This document shows, piece by piece, positions 36,008 to 51,000 of a DNA stretch of 64,000 bases. The stretch's first letter is position 1. Each line of letters opens with the position of its first letter. The position numbers and the translations under genes are program-made. The notes under the pieces were generated by a model that searched no databases, was not told the DNA's origin, and was given only the letters and a program-made list of their open reading frames with translations. Source of the stretch: an uncultured Prevotella sp. (GTDB taxonomy: Bacteria; Bacteroidota; Bacteroidia; Bacteroidales; Bacteroidaceae). The stretch lies in assembly GCA_934219025.1 (NCBI GenBank), contig CAKQDG010000002.1, positions 11,621 to 75,620 of the forward strand. The letters are read 5' to 3'.

Positions 36008-39000
36008 ATGAAAATACATTCAATCCACATAAAACTCTTTATTCTCATTTCAATTCTCTTTGCCTATGTCCAGTCTACCGCGGCACAAAGTGGCGACTGG
36101 AGCAATTACAAGGCAAGTGGATATGAATCGGGATCGGGAACCGAAGCTGACCCGTATGTCATCAAGACTGCCGAACAACTCGCCTACTTCGCTGCGCAGG
36201 TAACTGCCGGCAATGATCTGACGGCTAATGTGGAGCTGCGCTCAAGTATCGACTTGGGGGCGCACTATTGGGTGCCTATAGGCGACAGAGGAGCCAGCGC
36301 AGTAAGGCCAGCAAATGAATTTGCCGGAGTTTTCAACGGCAACGGCTGCACAATCAGCAACATGACAGTGGATTTCAGTTCGGGAGTAAACAATGGTTTG
36401 TTCTCACAACTGAAAGAGGGATGTATCGTAAGAAACATAAACTTCGAGAATGCCAAGTTGTTTTGCACTTCTCTTACAGGTGTGACTCACCGTATGGGTG
36501 TCGTTGCCGGTGCAACCTACGGAACGAGTGCTGTGCCTTCTATCGAAAATATCTCTATCAGGAATTCAAGCATCAAGGCGGAGAAGAATGTTGTACAGCC
36601 GCACCACTTCCTGGTGGGTGGCATTATGGGTGGATTGTTCCATCAGACAAACATCAAAAATTGCTATATGGATGTGGACATTGACTTGTCGCTTGTATCA
36701 TACAGTTCTACGAGCAAGGCATACATCGCACAGGCTGTTGCCGGCGTAGACGGTGGAACGGGTAATCCGAGCCTTACACTGAAGAATGTTTATTCTGTTG
36801 GCAAACAAACTCTTATCTCACAGATGAATTATCCAAATGTGGGAACAATGGTGGGATGGAACCCGAACAAGGTTTTGCTTACGGAATGTTACTACAAGAA
36901 TGTTCCGACCGACAAGAACGGCAATGCCTTGTCGCTTGTTGATGCAAGCCACAAGAACGGTGAGCAAAAAACCGAGGACTACAGCGACGGCTTTGTAACT
37001 TTGGCAAATGGTAACCTCGGCGACAACTTGCAAAGTTGGAAAATTTCATCAAGCAAGCCAAAGGTAATTGCTAAATACATTTCCGTGAAGCAGTCGCACG
37101 AGGGGCATACGAGCAAAACCATCAAGGTGAGCATTGACAATGATGACGACAACGATACCTACACCTACGAATGGACGTATGAGCGCGACAAGACTTATAC
37201 TGCCAACGGCAAGTCGATAGACATCGACTGCTACAACAAGACTATCAACGGTAGTGTAAAGGTTATGAACGGCACAAGTCTTGTCAATGAGGCGGCTTTC
37301 ACAATCAGCCCTCTGCAGTATTCCGTAGACCTGTATGCCGATGTGTTCTACAGCGGTGGCAACGGAAGCAAGGAGAGTCCTTACATCATCAGCAACGACA
37401 TGCAACTGGCAAAGCTGGCACGCGACGTGAACAATGCCGGAGTGGAGGGCGTGTACAAAAACGTGTATTTCAAACTTGACAAGGACATTGACCTAAGCTC
37501 GGCTCTCTGGCTACCGATCGGTAGTTCGATAACTTCAAATCTGCACTATTTTATGGGCAAATTTGACGGCAACGGACACGCAATCAGAAATCTGCACATG
37601 TTCTGGAAACCTTACGCCGGAACATGGGGCGACTGGGGACTATTCTCACAGTTGAGAGGAGCATCGGCAGACGAGGCTGGATTCTGCTCTGTTTCAAACT
37701 TTATCCTCGACAACGTGCTGATTGAAAAGGAAACTGGAGCAAGCTATTCGGGTAGTGGCATTAACCTCGGTACTGTTGCAGGCGAGGCCTACAAATATTC
37801 TGAAATCAGCAATATCATAGTGAAGAATGCAAAGATTACCGACAACGACGAGACCTATACCACCAGCGGCATCGAGTATCGAGTTGGAGGAATGGTGGGT
37901 AACATCAACAACAACGACGTGTACAGAATATTCAACCTCTCTACCGATGCTGATATCCAGATACTGAAGAATGTTAACACCAACAAGGCAAAAGCTTATG
38001 TCGGTGGTGCGTTCGGACGCTTTAATCTTGTTTCAAGCTACAACCACGCATATAGAATCTATCCTACAAACATATACGTTCACGGACCGATTATTGCAAA
38101 CAGCGGAAGATATGTATATAGGGGAAGCATTGCATCTGGCATTACAAGTCAGCCAAGTGCAGAGCAGGCTTCTACATGGTATTATGCCAACGGCATGGAT
38201 ATAATGAATACAAGAGACGAGAACAACGGTAACCAGAAGTCGCTTGACGAATTTGCCTCTACTTTCGTTCTGCAGAACAACAACTTCATAGGCGAAGAGG
38301 AAGTGCTGGACAAGGCGGCTTGGATGTACGGCAAGGATTCGGGCTTCTATTTCGGAAAGACAAGGATTAAGCTGGAACGTGGAGAGAATGACATTCTGAC
38401 GGCTGAAACTCAAACGGGCAACATCGCAAAAGAAAAATATTTCTGGTATGTATCTTCTGACCGCAAGACCTGGAACAAGGTGGAGAGCACGGAAACTGCG
38501 CCACAACCTTGTAACCCGTTTACTCTTGCTCACAAGACTGACAACCAGTATGTGTATGCCGAACTTGCCGACGGTTCGTCTCGCTCAAACTATATACTGG
38601 TGAGCGGAATAAATATCACAGCTACAATAGAAAACATAGACGACAAATCTTATGAAGTGACCATTACCCACAACATACCTGAGTGGACGAGCAACGACAA
38701 TCTCGTTATCGATTACCAATGGGTGAAAAACGGCGAGAATGTTGGGGCTAATCAGGCTACATACTCTCCTGAAAGCATACAGGCGAGCGACAAGATTTCA
38801 TGTCATGTAATTGTAAAAGACAAACAGGGCATTATATTGCTCGACAAGTGGGTGTACAAGACCACAGTGGTTTATCTGTGTCCGATAGGGGTTAGCGTAG
38901 GAGGACATTCTTACGAAAAGGGAACAGACAACGTGGACGACAAGACTTGGGGCTTCTCGCCTGACAAGCCAATGCAGACTTGGTGGGGGGCTTACAAAAA

Positions 39001-42000
39001 ACTCGCCGACAATGCTTCATGGGACGAGAATGTTATCGTGCTGATGGGTGAAAGTCCTAAACAATATACCGACAGCATAACAAAGGGTTTCCCTATAACG
39101 GCAAACTATTACGGAAACGTGTTGGCTCTGACAAAAGAACGCTGGGAGGCAGGAACGAAAGACTCTCCGCTCTTCAAGAATACAACCATTACGAGCACAT
39201 GGAAAAATACTAATTATGACGGAACAATAGTTATCGGCGGCGGGGATATCGGACTGCCGCTGTGGGGCGACACGAAGTTTGAAAACATCACATTCTCCGG
39301 CAAAAACCAAGGTTCATCTTACTATATCATTTACTGCCAGTACAACAATCTGGAGATGGGTAAAGGCATAAAGATGACAGAGTTCAACGCTTCGCCATCT
39401 TATGGTACTGTGGACGGAGCCAACACGACAAACCTGCAGATTTTCGGTGGACTGTTGAGCGACGGACGTTTTGTTCCCCTAAACAATGCTGAAAATATAG
39501 AGAAAATGGAAAAGTCCATGCCTCACGGCAAGGAGGGATTCTCTATGAATTTCAAGTCGGGCTACTATTCTGTAATTTGTGCCGGCGGACGACAGAAATA
39601 TACAATATCCCAAGAAGGCAAACAACAAAATGGTGTGATGGGAACTCCAAATCAGCCTGTGAAATGCACCATTACGATGGATATCGACAGAGATTTCAAC
39701 GACAAGAACAAGGCTACGTATTCTGATTACGATGCCGGAATTATTCTTGCCGGCAACCATGAGGGCGCAATGTATGCCGACGTTGATATTATAATCAGAA
39801 GCGGTCATGTGGGACGTTTGGTTAATGGTTCGCTGGGTAACAAAAATGATTTTTCGTTTGTTTATCCTGTAGGGTCTAACAATTGGATTTATGCTCCCAA
39901 CAACTCATACATGGGTCGCGCAAACATTCTGCTTGACCCTGAAAAATCTGAAAACAATAAAAATGAAGAAAAGAATAAACGTATTATAGTAACCGAACTT
40001 TATGGTGGCGGTACTGGCCGAGGATTCACAAATTCACAAATTATAAACAACCCGTTCTATGGTCTTAGCACCGTTACAATAAACGGCGGAACATTCAAAA
40101 TGTTGCCTGAAAATAATACATCAGAAAAGAATTATGTTGGTATCTTTGGCGCCGGTGCTGGTGGCACTAACGGCATCGGAGATGACAAAAACCATACCCA
40201 AGACGACAGAATACCATATTGGAACGACGACAACACTGTAATGCTTTATGGCAAATACGATACTGCAAAGAACAAGCTTATATCATATCGCTGTTATAAC
40301 GCTGATACAAAGACTTACACATATGTTGATCCGTTGAACACGTCTACAAAGATAATAATCAACGACGGACAGTTTGGCGAAAGTGAAAAGAAACAGATTG
40401 ACGGAATTTACGGCGGTGGCAGTGGATATATGAGCCGCAGCCTCTGGAGCGACACGAGCGGTGAACCGAACACTAACGGAGGCAACATTTATGGTCTGGA
40501 AGGAAAAACTGTTGCTACTATTACCATAAATGGCGGTGATTTCTATTGCAAGAAAGGCATATTTGCCGGTGGTCGCGGCACGAACTATTACTTTACAGAA
40601 AATGCTTATGGCGGTTCTCAACACCAAAGCAGTTATACTGACCTTGGCAAGACCTACGGCAACGTGGAACTGAACATCAACGGCGGTATGTTCCACTGTT
40701 CTGTATTCGGTGGAGGCTATGGCGTGGCTGATGCTGCTCTGAACGGAGACAAATCCAAGGTGGCTACTCTAAAAAATATGGCTCGCGTATATGGCAAATC
40801 TACCGTAAATATAAATGGAGGAACTTTCTACAAGAATATCTACGGCGGTGGTGATATGGCGGTTACTGAATATTACGGCAAAGATGCTGCCACCAACGTT
40901 ACCATCGGCGACAAGGCTGATATTCGAGGTTCTGTGTTCGGAGGCGGAAACGGAAGAAAGTATGGTGCCGGATTTGACAACATAGACAACGAAACTCTGC
41001 TGCCTGACAGTGTAGGTAAGGTCATCGGAAACACTAATGTTACTTTCGTTGGTGATATGCAGCAGGCGCCTACCGTATATGGCGACATTTACGGTGGCGG
41101 CAACTTGGCTCGCGTTGAAGGTAATACTGACGTAAACTTGTACGCAGCAAATTTTGCCGGACAGATTTTCGGTGGAGGTAAAGGACTGTTGTATGATAAT
41201 GGAACTGAAAACGAAGGTAAGGTAAGAAATTCTGCCGACGTGCTCGGCAACACCAACGTGAGCTTGGCAAAAGACGAGAACGAAAACAACAAGGATGATG
41301 AGAGCAAGAAAGACGAGACTTATTCTATAAACGTGATTTGGGACAAGGTCTGGTCTGAAAGCAGAAATGATGTTTTAATATGGGGATCGGCCGGCACAGA
41401 GGATTTGTTCTTCAAAAACGGCAAATATGTAAATCCTCATAATATCTATGGTGGCGGAAACCTGGCTTGTCGTGTAGGTAATTACACAAAAGATGAGAAT
41501 GGTGTTGAAACTTTAAAGGAAAATACGGGCAAGGCTACGGTAACCGTGCTCAAGGGTATGACTCCGTTCTCACTGCTAAAGACCCAGGAATGGAAGCAGT
41601 CGTATACCGACAATGACAATCCTCACTTCTATGTTTTCGGCGGTGGTTACGGAAAGAACACCAGCGTTGGTTCTACTGAAGTGACGGTGAACGTGGAGGG
41701 CGACTATGGTATCTATGACGCCGAGACCGACGACGACACAGACCAGCTCGCCAAAGACCACGACAACAACTTCGGCGATACAGACAATTCTTTGTTCGAC
41801 GGCGATTCTTCGACCGTCGCAAAAAAATCACGCAAGGCTCGCAAAGCGAACAAAGCCATAGCAAAAGAAAAGAGTACTATCCCCGTCTTCGACAACACAA
41901 AGGGTATTCCTAACTTCACTATCCTCGGTGTTATGGGTGGTGGTTACTCGGGCATCGTGAACGGAGATACAAAGGTAACAGTGGACGGACAGACTTTCCT

Positions 42001-45000
42001 GCACCGTGTCTACGGCGGTGGCTTCGGCGACCCGGAGTCGGTGGAGAACAACACCACGGGACAGGTGAAAGGAAATACCGAAGTGTATGTACAGGGAGCA
42101 AAGACCTACGGCGACGTGTTCGGTGGCGGTGCTGGCGTGGCGCCAAAGACCGCCGACGGTATTCACTTTACGGATGTGGCTCGCGTAATCGGTACTACAA
42201 AGGTGGAAGTGTCTGACGATGCCAACGTGTACGGCAAGGTGTTCGGTGGCGGTGATATGGCTAATGTCGGTGAAAAAACTACTCAAGATTATTCCATTGC
42301 AGCATCAAGCGTTTCTACGCTCGACGAGAATAACAATGGTGCCTTCCTTGGCTATGAGGCTAAAGACTACCGATCTTTCGTGAACATCATCGGCGGTAAT
42401 GTCTACGGCGAAGTGTTCGGCGGTGGTAAAGGTCTTACAAAGGCTAAGGCTACAGAATACTATAATGTGGGACGCATAAACGGAAACACTCTCGTGCATG
42501 TTACCGACAGCAAGCCTGGTGCAGACTTTGATGATGCTGACAACATAAAGCCTTACGTTTGGAACCGTATCTATGGCGGATGCGCCTACGGCACGGTGGA
42601 CGGCAATACGCTCGTTCATATCGAGGGCGGTATGCTCGGACTTAACATATTCGGTGGCGGCTATGGCGACGTAAAAATCAATTCCGACAAAAAAGAGAAC
42701 GACCAGACATCTGGCGCTTCTACCTCAATGGATATACTGCAACAAGTGCTCGGCAAAAAAGATACTGAAGGCAACGGTACTTATGCAAACATCCTTGGCA
42801 ACACCAAGGTGCAAATCGACGGCGGCTCATGGATATGGAACCAGATTGCCGATATCAACGGCAACAAGCTGAAGTGGACGGCAGCTGACGAGGAAAACGG
42901 AAAGGTTTGTGATGACTATATCGAATTCCGAAAGATTGCATTTGCAATGCAGGATGCCTCTACGGCCGACAATGCCACGCTGATGAAGCTGAAAAACATA
43001 ATACAGAAAATCAGTACGGACAAGAGCACTAAGGAGTTCTTTGACATTAAAACTTTATCGTTCAAAAAGAATCATAATATCTTCGGTGGCGGTAACCGTG
43101 CTTGTTATGTGGGTACATACACAAACTCTTCTGCCGACAACATGCTATCAGAGGCACCGGTTAACGGAACTGGAGAGGCTGAGGTTGTGATTAACCACTC
43201 TCCGCTTACCGACATCCCCGACAGCAAAGGCAATCTCATCAGTCTGCTCGACAACACCACGCTGCAAGGTTTCTGCTGGGTTCTTGCAAACAGCAATACG
43301 GCGCATCCGCAGTTCTCGGTGTTCGGTGCAGGATATGGTGCCAACACCAAGGTGGGCAATGCTTATGTATATATGCAGCCGGGTGCACGCAGCAACACTG
43401 AAGGTACCGATGCCATTGCCATCGACGGAAAGAAGATGCGCTACCTGAACCAGCACACTGACGGCGAAAGATACAGGACGTTTGTTAACAGACTGGCTGA
43501 CGACTTCCTAAAGATTTCAAAGGATGACAAGAAACTCTATTACGGTAGTGCCGACGGTACAGACAACGATCCTAAGACTTACCAGCGCTACCGTACAAGT
43601 CGCATGGCTTGGGAGCTCGGTGTGCCTAACAGCACATTCTTCGAAATTCATGGTGGTGGCTTCTCCGGATATGTTGTAGGCAATACCTATGTGGAGACTG
43701 ACTGTCAGCTTACTTGCCGTAACATCTATGGCGCAGGTCTCGGTCATGTGCCTTACGGAGATATAATTGAAGGAACGAAATATGACTTCGGTAGTATCGG
43801 AGGTAATTCCAAGGTGTTTGTAAAATCCGGCTACGTGGCAAGGAATGTCTATGGTGGTGGCGCCGGCATTGAATCTGTACGGGTAAGCGCGCAGAGCATT
43901 GTGGATTTCGAAGCAAAGTCGGGAGAGATTGTTGACTTCCCCGACATGGCTCGCGTAAACAAGAAAGCAGAAGTCAATGTCTATGGCGAGGATATCGAAA
44001 GTACAAACAGTATCATCGACCGCACACAGATTTTCGGCAGCGTGTATGGCGGTGGCGACGTGGCTAACGTGGGTACCGAGGACATGAAGGCTGAGGCTCA
44101 GCAGATTGGGCACGAGGCTTATTTCACACCACAAAACTACACCTCGCTCGTTAATATCCGCGGCGGTGCCATCTTCTCGCAGATTTTCGCCGGAGGAAAC
44201 GGACGAAAAGCATCTCAGTGTAACGACTACACAAAACTGGGAAGTATATACGGTAACTCGTGCATCGTTATCGACCGTCCTGCACCAGGAATGACTTATC
44301 CTTATTATGACGAGGAAAAAGGGGAATGGAAAAATCCTTCTGACGGAAACATGCAGCATCCGGGAACCGGAGTAAACGAAAAAATCATTCCGCATATCTT
44401 CAACCGAATTTATGGCGGATGCGAAAACGGTACTATATACGGCAACACTATCATATCTATAAACGATGGGTACTTAGGTCACAACATCTTCGGCGGTGGC
44501 TGGGGCAGCTGCGACACGCTCACTGTGGACAACACAGAGGTCGTTGAAACAACATCGGCTGACGTTACCGGAAACACAAACATGCTTATTGTGGGCGGAC
44601 AGGTGTTGCTTACTTCTTATTGGAACCCTGACAAACGTTTCTGGGAACCATCAACAATTATCGGCGACAAGATTTATTCTCCTCAATACAATCCTTCGGC
44701 ACGTAAATTCCACATCAACCACAATATCTATGGTGGCGGAAATGCGGCATGTGTCGTTGGCGAGAAAGACAGCGACGGCAAGACCGTGGAGAACAGCGGC
44801 AACACTTATCTCACAATGGTAAGAGGACTGCTCTACGACACGACAGAAGTATTGTCTGGACAGACAAACGACAAGAAGTTCTTTGAGCGCGACGAATGGA
44901 AAGAGGTTTACGAGAAGGTTGGTTCTCCTCACTTCGGTATCTTCGGTGGAGGATATGGCGAGAACACAACAATCCTTGCCGATACCCACGTGAATGTTCA

Positions 45001-48000
45001 GATGCAGGGCCATGGTTCGATCAAAGATTTTGGAGATCTTGAGAAAGGCAATGAATACAAACACTTCCTCAGTGGCTATTCCGTAATGGATATCGTTGGT
45101 GGTGGCTATGCTGGAAAGGTTGTGGGCAATACTCATATCCTTGGTGGCGGAGGCGTATTCTGCCGACGTATGTTCGGCGGAGGCTTCTACAATTCTGTAA
45201 GTTCAACTAACGTTGAAGTAAAAGCTATAGACTGCCACGACATCTTCGGTGGCGGACTGATGGGCGACGTGGAGAAGAATACTTCTGTAACCATAGGTTA
45301 CCAAAAAGACGAAACTCCGGAAAACGGTTTCTCAAACAAGGACATATTTATTCACGGGGATGTGTATGGTGGTAATGATGTGTCGGGATATGTAAATGTT
45401 GTTCTCGATACACAGGGTTACTTTGCCGACAACGAAGGAAATGGTACAGCCATAAACATATACGGAGGAAAGATTGACGGCAACGTGTATGGCGCCGGAA
45501 ATGGCGACTATTTGTATGCTCTCGACCAGAAAGGACATACTCAGGTTACGGTGAACGAACACTATCCTCTTAATCCTAAAGACCCGAACTCCGAAACGGA
45601 GCCTTTGGTTTATACCGTGCCTATGCGCGAGACTATGCCTTCGTACAAGGCAGCGAGCGATGCTGCAAAAATTGTGAACATAAACTCTTGGCGTCCGCTT
45701 ACAAACAAGGTGGTTATAAACATAAAGGGCAACAGCGAAAGCGACCGCGTGGTCATTAAGGGAGAGGTGTATGGCGGAGGTAACTCTGCCACAGTACAGA
45801 AAGTGCAGAAAGTGCAGAAAAGAAATGTAAAGGCAAGTGCCAACGAAGGTTTCATAAGGTTTAATATCGGCAGCCACGTGAATATCAAGAGCATGTTCAT
45901 GGGATGCAACGGTGATGCGCTATTTACTACTTCTGAAGACAACAACTTCATGAATAAGTTTCAGAAACTGAATGGTGATATCGATGACTATTCCAAGGAG
46001 CTTAACCTCGGCGACACTATCGACTGGAAGAACGACCCGTCGAACAAGGGTATCAGTACGCTGTATCTCTCTACTAAAAACGACGACCGTCCTACGGTCT
46101 ACCCTCACCTTCTCGACTTGTATTTCCAGCCAGTAGAAACCGACATTCAAGCTTCTTTGACTTGGGCTACTGATTTGTCAGACTGTACCATCGGTACATT
46201 CTGTTGCGGAGGTAACCGCGGAAACATGAACGTGTATCCTGATGCCGACGGCAACGCCTTTGAATATACATTCCCTGAAGGTCTGACCATTATCGACAAG
46301 ATAGTTGGCGGATGTAACAACGCAAACTACGACTACAAAGGCAAAGTGAGCCATGAAGGCGGATATCTGCTCGGACTGGCTCACTCCGTTAAACCATTTA
46401 TAAAACTCAATATAAAGAACAAATTCAATCCCTACAATAAAAACGGGGCATACTATGGCGGTAATGTTTATGGCGGATGCTATAAGACAGGAACTGTGAG
46501 GGGCGACATCAGCATCAATCTCGTTAGCGATATGCTGGATGGAAAATCAAAGGAGATGCTTGAGAAATCAAACGAACTTATATCTACTACTCCTGAATAT
46601 TCTGCCCTCAACGTTTATGGTGCCGGCTATGGTATGGAGAGCTATGTTTACGGGAATACGAATATTAGCGTTGCCGACGGAATTATATGTGATGTTCCAT
46701 CAACAAGCGATGATGGCGTTTTCAACCATTCCGGAACTTCTGCCAACTTCGTTTATGGAGGTGGCCAGCAAGGAAACGTGATTGGAATGACAAACGTGGA
46801 TATTTACAACGGGCATATTTTCAAGGCTGTAACCGGTGGATCGTATTCCGGTTATGTGTGGGGTTCTACACAGGTAAAGGTGGGCTACCCTAAATATTAC
46901 AAGGTTCATCCGGACAACTATCAGAGCGGACGATACATCTTAGCCCGTGCTGACAAGAACAATCAGTATATCGACCGCGAAGGAAAAACTAAGGATGGCG
47001 CACTACGTACAGACCTCGCTTCGGAAACTATCAAGCAAAGCATCAACCTCATTACGGATGATATTATCTCGCAGGCTGTCTACGAGGATATCGTGGCAAA
47101 ATACGATAGCATAAGCAACAGGGAAATAGACATCACAAATGAAAAAAGCAAATATTTCCAGGAAATCCCGGCTGCTACACCTTCCGTGGGTTGGAATAAT
47201 ATCAACATCCAGATTGGCGAGGCAGTTTATGGTGGAGGATATTCCGTAGGTCAGGGTACTTCGGTGTTGGCTAATGCTACAACGGTGTTGAAGTTCACTC
47301 CGAAGTATAATATCGACAATGCGTTTACGACAAACGACAAGCATATTGAGGAACTGAAGAATCTGCCTGGCGGAACGACTGCCGGTTTCGGCGGCAACAC
47401 CACTGTGCTCGTTGGCGACCGCACTACATCAAGCGAAGCATCCTCGTCCGATGCTTCTACCGACCGCGACCATATCACTATTTCTCATCAGAACATGAAG
47501 GTTGTAACTCTTGCCGATGGTACAGACCTCTATGGTTACTACTATAAGGACAAGAGCAATAACTATCGTTATATCTCTGTCCAAGATACTTACTTCTACG
47601 GCAAAGGGCATACTCATCCTGACGAGCAGAATGTTTACGACGACAACTTCTATCAATACGACAGCGAGGGCGGTATCTTCGGCGATGGTCACCAGTCGTA
47701 TGCCCAGGGCTTCCGCAGTGCCGACCTTACAGGATATGGCTTTGCAGGAAGTACGGTGACTAGTTCTAAGATTATCAACACCTTCCAGCGTCTGGACATC
47801 CTGCGTCTGGAGGACAATTGCTTCAACGTTCTCGGTGCACGCGACTATGCCACAAACGCCACGAACAAGACTCCGTATTCTATCGCACGTGTGGGTGAAA
47901 TCCAAATGCATGCAGTGAACGTTGAGTATGACACTGATGGAAAGCTACAGAAGAAGAACATTAAGCGTGCACGCAACTACATGGGACTTGCAAACAATAT

Positions 48001-51000
48001 CCACTATGTGGGTGCCATCACATCTGATGTCGTGTTCAACAACGAGATGTGGCGTGACAGCACTGGCTTAGTACCAACATCTGGCGCATTTGTCGGAAAG
48101 ACTTACCAGCAGGTTAAGCAATACTATATCGATGATTATTTTAAGGGCACAAACAATCCTGACAAGAAGGGAATAGTTTCTTTCTTCCAAATGAGAAACG
48201 ACGGTACGTCTAAGAATATGATTGGTATTGCTTCCGGCTATGCCCTCAAGATTCAGGGCGTACAGGAAACTTATGACACTAACCACAAGGTGGAGGACAA
48301 TATTTACTACGGTCCGGTATATGGTGTTATCGAGATGAACCTTATCGACGTTCGTCCTGACGAGGGTGGCGGATATGTGTATGCTGACAACGTGCATAAA
48401 CGCAGCAACGACAGCAAGTCTGATTTCCTTGAGACTACCGGTAACTTCGTGTTCCCATACACAGCGAAAGAGGGGCATTTCATAGTAGACGACTGTTTCC
48501 CTACAGGTTATGTAAACTTGAAAACTGACGACCCTGATACGAAGGAGGATGTTCACTACTGGTATGTAACCGGTTTCAACTATTACTATAACGCTCATAT
48601 CACTGGCTATACGTATAAAGACCACCTAACGTTCAATAGCGACAACTCCGACGGTCTTACAGTTCTGTCGGGTCTTATCGCTGGACAGGAAGTTGAGGTA
48701 TTTAATTGGAAGATGCGTAGTGGACACAAGAACAACAAGGATGAATATTCTTGCGACCTTGAAAACCGCAACTACAGTGACGACGCTAAAGATATTGACA
48801 ATAACCCTGTAAAGGGGCATTACTCGCTGTATCTTGGTGCTGCCAAAGAAAATACCTATTCTGACCCAGTAAAGGTTAAGGATAAAAATGAGAGGGGATT
48901 TGCCGTTAAGTTGCCAATGAACGAGGACAACACTGGTTCAATAACTTATATTAACAAGACATTGCCTTCAAGCTTGGTTGACGATGCCAAGATTACATTC
49001 CAGTTGAGGGACAGCGTGAATAACACGACATCTGACTATTTCGCCAAGCATCTGGCAGAGAAGTGTCAGGCTACTCTCGTGCTCAAGGCTCCTGCTTTGA
49101 AAAAGGTAAAGAATGAAGACGGCACAGAGATAGTTGAACAAATAATCAGCAATATTGGTGCTTCGGTATTCTATACGAAAGACGGAAATGATTACGTTCC
49201 AGTTGAGTCTGGTCACAATAATCATCTTCAGGAAGGCATTACTTATTATATCAAGAATGGCATTGCCGAAGAGTTTACTCCTGTCGATCCAAATGAAATC
49301 TATTTGAGAGATGATAAGGAGGAAAGCGGCTATAAAAGGGTTAAGATCACGGATGTTGACGTTGACGAACCTGTATATTATTGTGCTGTTCCACGTTACT
49401 ACACCTATACCGTCTACCTCACTATAGAATACGTCCTGGGGCCTACTATCGAGGGTAACATCACTATCGAGAACTGTGCTCTCCCTGGCGAAATGATTCG
49501 CATTAAGAAAAATGAGGTAAGCATCAAGGGCGACCAGTCGTTCTCTGCCAACGGATACTATTGGCGCATCGGAAGATGCAAGAAGGACGATAAAGGAAAA
49601 CTGTCGTTCGTGGATGATACAGACTGGCAAGTTGGTAATGTGGCCGAAGGCTACGACTCCTACAAGCAAGGCGAGAAGGAAGGGTTTGGCGTATTCAAGG
49701 ATTGCTTCTACGACAAGACCGAGGACTACCTCGACATCCCGGCATACTATTATCTGAACGGATATGGAGTACAACTCGGCATCACGATGAATGGTCTTGA
49801 CAAGATTTTCCCTGTTGATATGCAACCGTCAGACACTCTCGTGGTGCACAACTACCACAAGATGGATCCGGGACAGACTGGAGTACATCTGCAACTTGAA
49901 AAAGCTATAGCAAGGGCTCATACCGAAAAAGACTTTGCCGAACCACGCATATACATCTCCGACCAGAAAGACCTGACAGCTTTCATAAACTTTGTTGATA
50001 CAATAGGAACTGGCAAAGACGGCGGTTATGTAAAAGACGACAAAGAATATGTTAAGCTCGGTGCAAAGAAGACCGGTGATATATGGGAGCCAGCATTATA
50101 CGAAGTGCCGCGATATGGAGCAAACGCCCAGTTTATCATACAGAATGATATGAATATAGCAACAGATTACGACGGCACAAGTCATACAGACTTTGCCGGA
50201 ACTGCCCATGGCAATGGTCATGTAATAAGCGGACTGAAATCTGGTCGCTGCCTGTTCAACAGCATTTCTGGTAATGTATACAACTTAGGTCTTACATCCG
50301 GGAAAATATCCAACATGCAGTCTGTAGACGGAAAGATAAAAAACTATCATTGCTGTTATGAATACAGCCCTGTTACTATCGGCAACACCTCGATTCCTGT
50401 TGTTTACCGCATGGACGGAACTCTAAATACCGACTACACAGCTGCAGATTTCCGTTCCGGTAGAGTGGCATACGACCTGAACGAGTATTATCTGCGTGCA
50501 CGCTACAGCAACAATAAGACAAACAAGGAGGATATGACTGCGCTGAAATATTTGTATGACTATTATGAGAATGGCGACTACCAGTATGCTCACCGATCTG
50601 ATAACATCACAGGCAGAGTGACAGGTATAACTTATCTGCGCATAGGTAAAGACAGCGACCTACCTAACTACGGCCAGGCTGCTACTCGCCACGACCAGAG
50701 CCACAAGATTGACAAGGCAAGACAGGTATCCTCGTCCGACGGAGTTTCAACGCCCGTTGTCTACGAACCCCTGTTCAACGATAACCATGAGGAGGGGGCA
50801 AAGGAAGAGATGAATGACTTCCTCTTCTGGGGGCAGTCGCTTCAGTCTACCCCTGCCAACACTCCTACAACTATAGGTTATCAGCAGTATAAGGATAATG
50901 TGTATGCACATCAATTGAACTACATGACGAACCGCGTGTACCGCACGGCTGGATATTACGGCAATACGAAGCTTGATGCATTCCACTATAATGCATACAA

